This document shows positions 58,466 to 64,000 of a stretch of 64,000 bases of DNA, piece by piece. Position 1 is the first letter of the stretch; the number at the start of each line of letters is the position of its first letter. The notes beneath the pieces were generated by a model. It did not search any database and was not told where the DNA came from. It was given only the letters and a program-made list of their open reading frames with translations. Position numbers and translations under genes: made by a program. The stretch spans positions 434,001-498,000 of the forward strand of contig CAWJFC010000028.1 in NCBI GenBank assembly GCA_963841945.1, given 5' to 3'. The stretch comes from Acidiflorens sp963841945 (GTDB taxonomy: Bacteria; Acidobacteriota; Terriglobia; Terriglobales; Acidobacteriaceae).

Positions 58466-59191
58466 ATGACTTATCGATCGAATGCTGCTGAGGCCTGGTA
58501 CCCGGGCCCGCAATCTGGCGCGGCGACGGCGGAGATTCCGCTCGACTTGCTGCCCCCAGCTAGCCTGACTCAGCCGCTCTGGCGGTCGCTGGTGGGGAAT
58601 CTGCGCGACACGTTCACGCCAGAGAAGTTGCCGCCCTTGCATCTGACTTCCCGTCCATTGAACATCGGATTGCTGCTGGGTGATCGCCTCAGCATGCCGT
58701 GGTTTCGGACGGTGTTCACCAATATTGGCGACGTGATTTCGCCCGAGACTCTGCCGCCGCTGGAACTGGAGTCGCAGCCGGTGGATGTCGGCGAGTTGAT
58801 TACCGACCAACTCAGTCACTGGTGGATGGGTTCGCTGCTGAGGAATCTGGCAGACCGCATTTCTCCCGAGCGGCTGCCCGCAATGCAGCTCACCGCCAAG
58901 CCGATCGTCGACATCATTCCCAAGGCCTGGATGCTGTTGCCAATGTGGTCCGAGGTGATTGATGGGCCCAAAGTGTTTTATCCGGACAAACCGAAAGTCG
59001 TGGAAGCCCCGCGGCCCGCGGCGAAACACGTGCCGACGCCCGAGGAAGTGCAGCAGATGGAGGTTGCGGAACTGACTACCTCCGATCTGCTCCGGGATAT
59101 ACGGCGGTCTCGCATTCGGCAGCGCATCTGGATCACGCTGGCGGCCGCGCAGGTTGCGTATCTGGTCGCTGCCGTGTTCTGGCTGCACTAA
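58466..59191 (+). CDS. Tail-anchored protein with three internal repeats
   Basis: A 241-residue protein of unknown function. From about residue 35 it shows three copies of a unit near 45 residues long: each has a variant of SPERLPPLxLxSxP, a VGELITDQL-like segment, and a PWFRTVFTNIGDVI-like segment; the third is degenerate. After a Lys/Pro/Glu linker (PAAKHVPTPEEVQQMEVAEL) comes one C-terminal hydrophobic helix (IWITLAAAQVAYLVAAVFWL), so the protein should be tail-anchored with its repeats in the cytoplasm. ATG 58466 is chosen because the frame upstream runs through a palindromic repeat; a longer reading begins at 58226. I recognise no family. Confidence 0.6.
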   Translation: MTYRSNAAEAWYPGPQSGAATAEIPLDLLPPASLTQPLWRSLVGNLRDTFTPEKLPPLHLTSRPLNIGLLLGDRLSMPWFRTVFTNIGDVISPETLPPLELESQPVDVGELITDQLSHWWMGSLLRNLADRISPERLPAMQLTAKPIVDIIPKAWMLLPMWSEVIDGPKVFYPDKPKVVEAPRPAAKHVPTPEEVQQMEVAELTTSDLLRDIRRSRIRQRIWITLAAAQVAYLVAAVFWLH

Positions 59192-59310
59192 GACTTTTCC
59201 ACCGCCGCCTCACGCGAATTTTCGCCGATCCCCCAAAAGCGCCGATTCCCCAAAAAATAAGAAACGATCCGTGCGAATCCGCGTTCATCCGCGGAGAGAA
59301 TGAAGTCTAC

Positions 59311-59700
59311 CTACTGGCGCAGACCAACCCAGCCTTCTGAGATCACCATGGAATTGCCAGGATTGCGGGAGTCGTATTTTACCGAGGTCGGAACTCCCAG
59401 GCGGCAGGAGTGCAGGTTGATCCACTGCCGGAGGTAGGTAACATCCTGCGAGGCTTCGTAGGAAACCCCGGCCACGTCGTATTGGTAAATCAGCATGGTG
59501 GCCGCGCGGTTGCCGTTCGATTCAAGCTCCTGCACGTCGATTACAGTGCCATCAGTGATGCGGCCGACGGTGTTGAGCCAGACGCGGCGTTCGTGCTCGA
59601 TGTCCTCGGGCGTTTTAGGTTTGCGGCGCAGCAGCGCGTATCCGGCAAAGGCCAAGCCAATGGCCGCCACGGAGAGCGTATAAAGACGAAGGGAAATCAT
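59311..59700 (-). CDS. Small membrane protein, DUF3592-like
   Basis: A 129-residue protein with one N-terminal hydrophobic helix (LYTLSVAAIGLAFAGYALL) and a beta-rich remainder (GRITDGTVIDVQELE, ATMLIYQYDVAGVSYEASQD, LGVPTSVKYDSRNPGNSMV). The pattern of a TDGTVxxV strand, a Y-x-Y-x-V-x-G-x-x-Y strand and a V-x-Y-D-P-x-N-P segment is that of the DUF3592 family, of unknown function, seen in many bacteria. It follows the receiver-domain gene by 178 bases on the same strand. Fairly sure of the family, not of the role. Confidence 0.7.
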   Translation of the reverse strand: MISLRLYTLSVAAIGLAFAGYALLRRKPKTPEDIEHERRVWLNTVGRITDGTVIDVQELESNGNRAATMLIYQYDVAGVSYEASQDVTYLRQWINLHSCRLGVPTSVKYDSRNPGNSMVISEGWVGLRQ

Positions 59701-59878
59701 TTCTTGCAGACCTGGGCTTTCGAGACTGATTCAGGATAAGCCCGAACCGGGGTGTGCGCCAATGGTACGAAGGTAGGAGAATCGCAATAGCCTGTCGCGT
59801 GCGTTGAGCAGCACGGCATATTTCCCACGCCCGAAAGCGTTGACTCTCTGATGAGAATTTCTAATTAAGAGAAGCAGC

Positions 59879-61998
59879 TTACTTGCCAGCCAGCTTGCGG
59901 GCGATTTCCTCAACAATTCTTGGACGAAGATCGGCCATGACTTTGTCGACGATGCTGGCGATTTCGATTTCGTCGGCTGCCGGCGTGCTGTGGCCATTAG
60001 GGGCGATGGCGGCCATGGCTTTGGGCGCGGATTCGCCGGCGGATTCGGCGGCAGCAACTTCTTCGGCAATGCGCTTTTCGACCGCAGTCTGGATAGCGCG
60101 CACCGGATCTTCGACCGGTATGGACTCGATTTTTTCCACATTCGCTGCGAAGGCGCGAAACATTTCCGCTTCGAGCGACAGCGCGGCTTCTTCGGGAGTC
60201 AATTCAAGCGCTTCGGCGACCCACCGTCTGCCGGCCGGGAGTTCCATGGTCTCTTCATCGGCGCTCGCTTGATCAGACCAGTGACCGTTGGTGGGCGCAG
60301 TTTCGACCGGCGTTTCGGAGGAGATTGGCGACGATTGCGCCGGGGCGACGGCCGGCGTCAGAAGACGGAGAGCTTCCGCCAACTCCGCGTCGCTTGGCAT
60401 CGGCGCTTCGGGCTCCGAGAAAGCGCCATTGCTTCCCGCGGCTGAGGCGAATGCTTCCGCGGAAATTGAGTGGGAAGTCGACCCTTCCACCGCACAAAAC
60501 TCGGCCGCGCCGGACTCGAAAAATTCCCCGGCGTGCGCGGCAACTCCCTCAGCGGAAGGCTGCGCGAAGGAGGAGTCGATGGACGGGTATTCTTCCGTGG
60601 TTGCGTCCTTCTTCGTGGCGTCCGGGTGATTCGTTTCCGCGTCGTTTGTTTTGACTTCTTGCGCCGCTGCGGTTACTTCTTCGGCGCGATGCTCTTCGGC
60701 GAGGTCCTCGCCCAGCGGCTGAGGTGCAAATGACTGCGCTGCAGACGACTGGGGTGAAGATGACTGGGGTGCAATTGAAAGTTCGGCGAAGATCGGCTCG
60801 TCCCGCTGATCGACGGGTGCAGGCTCTTCCGCGAAAGATGCGGCGCTGACGGGCTCGGGGAACGGAACTTCGGATTCCTGGTGCTGATCCAGCTGAGAAT
60901 TCTCTGGCGCGGCAAATTCGGGCGCGGGCTCGACTTGAGCAACCGGAATTTCGATTTCGCTCTGCGCAACCGCGGAGATGGTGGCAGGCTCGGAGGGCGA
61001 CGACGCAACTTCGGCTTGTTCCGCCGATTCTGACGTCGTTGTCGCAGCCGCCATGGTTCCGGACGGAGTCGTTTCCGTCTGCCCTGTCTCGACCTGCATC
61101 TGTCTCGGCCACTGCTGTCTCTGCAGGCGCCGTTTGGTGGACCGGCGAAGACGCAGATTCCTGCTCGGCTTGAGACACGACACTCGCCTCTACGGATGCG
61201 ACCGGAGCGGGTGCGGAGCTTTCGGCTATCGAAACTGAACTTGCTTCTTCTTGAGGCTGAGGCTGAGTGCGCGGTTGTTTCGGGGGGCGTCGCGGGCGGG
61301 ACTTCATTAAGCTTGGCGGCGACTTCGCTCAGAGCGCTCAACTCTTCCGGGGTAATGTCGCGGGGAAGCTTGGAAAGCGTTGCAGTCTCTTGCGCGACGG
61401 CCTCGGCGACGGGTTCGACTTCGGGAGCGCTAGCCTGCGCTTTCTTGCGGAAATCACGGAAGCTCGCGGCCTGCGGGGATAGTCCGGAAGAGGAGTCGGC
61501 AGCATCTTTTTTGCGGGCGCCGGAGAACCTGGCGCCGCGACCGGGGATTCGGTCTTCGGGCCTCGCGAAGGGTTCATCAGATGTGCCCGCGCTGGCAAAC
61601 CGGCTGGCGGCCTTATGGGGCTGCGGAACCATCGCATCTTCAAGGCGGGCGATGGCAGTCAGCAACTGGCTGGCCTCAAACGGCTTCACAATGTGAGAGT
61701 CGGCGCGCACGCGGCGCGCCTCTTGCGGTTTGAAAGGCTCCAGCTTGCCAACCGAAAGAAGGATCGGAATGTGCGCGGTCTCTTCGGCTTCTTTCAGGCG
61801 CTGGCAAACTTCCAGCCCGCTGTAACCGGGCATGTAAACGTCGAGAATGATGAGATCCGGAGTGGACTCGGCGATGCGCTTGAGCGCGGCCGAACCGTTA
61901 TTGACCGTGACCACGTCGTAGCCCGCGTCGGTCAGGATCTTTCGCCCCATGTTCTGGGCGGTCACACTATCATCGGCCAGCAGTATTTTGCGCGCCAA
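59879..61998 (-). CDS. Receiver-domain protein with long acidic low-complexity region, frameshifted
   Basis: The start is a complete response-regulator receiver: ARKILLADDSVTAQNMGRKI, LIILDVYMPGYSGLEVCQRL with the phospho-Asp, and SHIVKPFEASQLL with the conserved Lys. There is no DNA-binding domain. The frame breaks twice (near 61262 and near 61100); each next frame continues a long Ala/Glu/Pro/Ser-rich linker (EEASSVSIAESSAPAPVASV; EPAPEFAAPENSQLDQ) and the last ends in a helical domain AIQTAVEKRIAEEVAAAESA and VDKVMADLRPRIVEEIARKL. Joined by removing two bases the protein has about 705 residues. Proteins of this layout occur in Acidobacteriota and Myxococcota. Indels in sequence data are the likeliest cause of the breaks. 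Confidence 0.7.
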
Positions 61999-62189
61999 GC
62001 GTTGTCCTTCGACACAAAAAGGAAGATAACGCGAAGCTATCCTGTCCTTATGTACAAGTCAATAATTCGTAAGCCCATGTCCGACCGAGAGTAAGCAGAA
62101 CACCAAAGTGCATGGACGATCGGCGGTCGCGACGAACGCCGCCGTCTCTTCTTCGCAAATGCTCTTTGGCTCGGAAGTCGGAACGATTG

Positions 62190-63626
62190 TCAGAACGGAT
62201 TGAGCTTGGCGATTCCTTTTTTCTTTTTCTTCTTGCTGGAAGAAATGTCGGCCAGTTCTTCTTTCGAGTTGGAAGAAGATGAAACGGCCGGCTTGCCGGC
62301 ACCGGCTGCGATTCCATTGGCCAGTTCATTGTTCTGTTGCAAGGGCGGCAGCGAGGCGGCGTCCTGATCGACGTTGGGCTTGAGTTCGTTGGCGTCTGAG
62401 ACATTCGGCGTCAACTCGTTCGCGGCCGCGGGTGGCGCCGTTCCGGCGGTGGACGCGGTTTGGCCCGGCGCGGTGGTCGCATCGGTGGTAGCGTTCGAAT
62501 TGTCGGAGCGCGGGGTTTCCTGGTTGGGTGCGACTGTGCCACTGATGACGGTGGCATTCAATTTTCCATCGCCGCCGCCCAGTCCGGCGGCCGATATAGA
62601 GGAAGCGAAACTGGTCGCGGTGGCTGGCTCAGGATCGACCAGGGTCGGCTCGCCCACGTGAGCGGATTTGCTGACGTCAGGTCCACGCTGGAAATTGCCC
62701 AGGCTCTTGGCCATCAGGCCGGACTCCAGGCGGCTGGCCTCTTCTCTCTTGTTCTGCTCGAGCATGCGTCTGGTAGGCCGCGGGACGGGCTGTTTCAAAG
62801 CTTCCAGCCGCTCCTTGGCGTCGACCGCGCGATCCATCGCGGGATAACGCGTGATGATACGGCCGTAGGCGTCGGCCGCGTCTTTGGTGAGCGCCTCGAT
62901 CATGCGACCCTTGACGACCTCGTTCGCACGAGGATTCTTGCGGATAAGCTCGATCTCTCCCTCGTAGCTCTTGCCCAGCATGAAGAGCGCCTGATCGGCG
63001 CCGCTATAGAGCGGATAGCGATCGACCAGCGTCTTCAGACGCGCGATCGCGGCCGGGTACGCGAGCCGCAGGTAGTAGAACTGGCCGACGTTGAACTCGC
63101 GTTGCGCGAGCACTTCCTGCACTTCGCGCAGACGCTGCTTGGCCTTCGGCACGAGTTTGCTGTCGGGATACTCCTGAATCAAAGCCCGGTATTCCTCTTC
63201 GGCCCGCTCGGCGTGCGTGAAGTCGCGATCCGGCTTCTCCATTTCCTGATAGTGAATGTCGGCAACCTTGAGCTGCGCCTCGGCGGCCTCGGGCATGTTG
63301 GGAAAGAAGGTCTTGAAATCCTTGTATTCGATCTCGGCCTGCTGGAGAGCGGTGGTGCCACCTTCGGCGTACCAGGAGTCGGCGACCGCGAGCTTCGCGC
63401 GGGCGATGTATTCGGAGTCCGGATAGGTGTTGATCAGAGTCTGGAGGGTCATGCGCGCGACGTCAAAGTGATTGTGCTTCATCGCGTCCATGGAGCGATC
63501 GAACAGGACCTTATCAGGCTGCTTGGAGCCGACGTTCTGCAGCGGGTTGGTCGACTTCTTGTTCGTGCAGCCGACAGCGACTGCCATGGCTACCAGGATC
63601 AGGGAGAGAATGAGCTTGCGACGCAT
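62190..63626 (-). CDS. bamD: BamD-like outer-membrane assembly lipoprotein
   Basis: A 478-residue lipoprotein: signal peptide with lipobox VAVGC near residue 20, then TPR-type helices of the BamD/YfiO family (KVLFDRSMDAMKHNHFDVAR, YPDSEYIARAKLAVADSWYA, LIQEYPDSKLVPKAKQRLRE, VGQFYYLRLAYPAAIARLKT). BamD helps BamA fold barrel proteins. After about residue 290 the protein has a long low-complexity, Asn/Thr/Ala-rich tail ending in a run of six Lys and GIAKLNPF, not found in standard BamD. ATG 63626 fits the signal peptide. It is followed by rpe on the same strand (upstream in transcription). Confidence 0.85.
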   Translation of the reverse strand: MRRKLILSLILVAMAVAVGCTNKKSTNPLQNVGSKQPDKVLFDRSMDAMKHNHFDVARMTLQTLINTYPDSEYIARAKLAVADSWYAEGGTTALQQAEIEYKDFKTFFPNMPEAAEAQLKVADIHYQEMEKPDRDFTHAERAEEEYRALIQEYPDSKLVPKAKQRLREVQEVLAQREFNVGQFYYLRLAYPAAIARLKTLVDRYPLYSGADQALFMLGKSYEGEIELIRKNPRANEVVKGRMIEALTKDAADAYGRIITRYPAMDRAVDAKERLEALKQPVPRPTRRMLEQNKREEASRLESGLMAKSLGNFQRGPDVSKSAHVGEPTLVDPEPATATSFASSISAAGLGGGDGKLNATVISGTVAPNQETPRSDNSNATTDATTAPGQTASTAGTAPPAAANELTPNVSDANELKPNVDQDAASLPPLQQNNELANGIAAGAGKPAVSSSSNSKEELADISSSKKKKKKGIAKLNPF

Positions 63627-63703
63627 AGACCCTCAAATCTTTCACGAGCAAAATCTTTTTTCACCATTGAGACAAAGAGTCACGGATAAAACCTGAAAGA
63701 GAA

Positions 63704-63732
63704 TTTCTCCGCGTCTCCGTGCCTCCGTGGTG
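63704..63732. repeat. CTCCGTG-type repeat between bamD and rpe
   Basis: TTTCTCCGCGTCTCCGTGCC and the following TCCGTGGTG are a member of the CTCTGTG family, also at 38516-38534 and in mnmG at 52508. It lies just before the rpe stop, in the gap with no gene. Confidence 0.6.
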
Positions 63733-63740
63733 GATTGACG

Positions 63741-64000
63741 CTAAACTTTTTGCAAACTCGCGCTTCTTGCCGCTTCCAGCAAGGCGGATGCATTCTGCGT
63801 GGCATCGCCTTTGCCGAACACGGCGTTGCCGGCCACCAGAATCTCGGCGCCGGCCCGGACAATGTCGGTCACCGTATCGAGCGAGACGCCGCCGTCGATC
63901 TCGATCCGGTAAGCATACCCGCGATGGCTGCGAAGGTCAGCAAGTTTCCTAACCTTGTGCAACGTCTCGGGAATAAATTTCTGCGCGCCAAAGCCCGGAT
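63741..64000 (-). CDS. rpe: Ribulose-phosphate 3-epimerase, C-terminal part (truncated by window edge)
   Basis: The last 86 residues of Rpe, which interconverts ribulose-5-phosphate and xylulose-5-phosphate in the pentose-phosphate pathway. The frame is open at the right edge: PGFGAQKFIPETLHKVRKLA, then RIEIDGGVSLDTVTDIVRAG (metal/phosphate site) and AEILVAGNAVFGKGDATQNA, all typical of the TIM-barrel enzyme. The start lies outside the window. The gene would be the first of a run with bamD downstream. Confidence 0.95.
   Translation of the reverse strand, partial: PGFGAQKFIPETLHKVRKLADLRSHRGYAYRIEIDGGVSLDTVTDIVRAGAEILVAGNAVFGKGDATQNASALLEAARSASLQKV

Overview
The window looks like a chromosomal segment of a soil-type Acidobacteriota (Terriglobia-like) genome. 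The grounds are two very large Oar-like TonB-dependent receptors that begin with a carboxypeptidase-regulatory-like domain, a BlaI/M56 regulatory pair, tandem MacB/FtsX-type permeases, a GC-rich base composition, and many short palindromic repeats between and inside genes. This placement is an inference from gene content; no marker such as rRNA is present. One tRNA gene, tRNA-Leu(CAG), was found. No rRNA, CRISPR array, prophage or complete insertion sequence was seen.

Layout. 1-6.1 kb: the end of rplI, a broken CYTH gene, dinG diverging from der, then a cassette behind der (secreted protein, a duplicated der tail, an RHH-Doc toxin-antitoxin pair). 6.3-16 kb, minus strand: ExbD, a polytopic membrane protein, two ABC permeases, trmFO, selB and a GT39-type glycosyltransferase. 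16-25 kb, plus strand: purL, a small membrane-anchored protein, purF, blaI, an M56 peptidase and a TonB-dependent receptor with a BlaI-like palindrome in front. 25-31.5 kb, minus strand: prmC, vapC, vapB, prfA, a DUF1385 protein, aspartate aminotransferase, coaD and the tRNA. 31.7-45.4 kb: a 74-residue HisKA-like protein, OsmC, the second receptor, a DDAH-like hydrolase, mfd, galU, purE, purD. 45.6-64 kb: a PAS protein, a methyltransferase, TPR proteins, an FMN-dependent alpha-hydroxyacid dehydrogenase, mnmG, a PAS-GGDEF cyclase, a TlpA-type thioredoxin, a beta-barrel protein, a candidate structured RNA with a strong terminator, a small HTH regulator, a VOC protein, a repeat-containing tail-anchored protein, a receiver-domain protein, a BamD-like lipoprotein and the end of rpe.

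Genes that work together: purL, purF, purE and purD serve purine synthesis from separate clusters. prfA and prmC (release factor and its methylase) form a conserved pair that a VapBC module has split. trmFO and mnmG are FAD-dependent tRNA-modifying enzymes. blaI-M56 probably senses a signal and may control the adjacent receptor.

The most unusual feature is a set of short palindromic and tandem repeats that occur both between genes and in frame inside conserved housekeeping genes (dinG, der, prmC, mfd, mnmG and a DDAH-like gene). This resembles the palindromic elements inserted in Rickettsia genes. At least six genes (CYTH, purL, prmC, vapB, a TPR gene and a receiver-domain gene) are broken by single-base shifts. 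Several of these lie in short homopolymers, so sequence error is a serious possibility.
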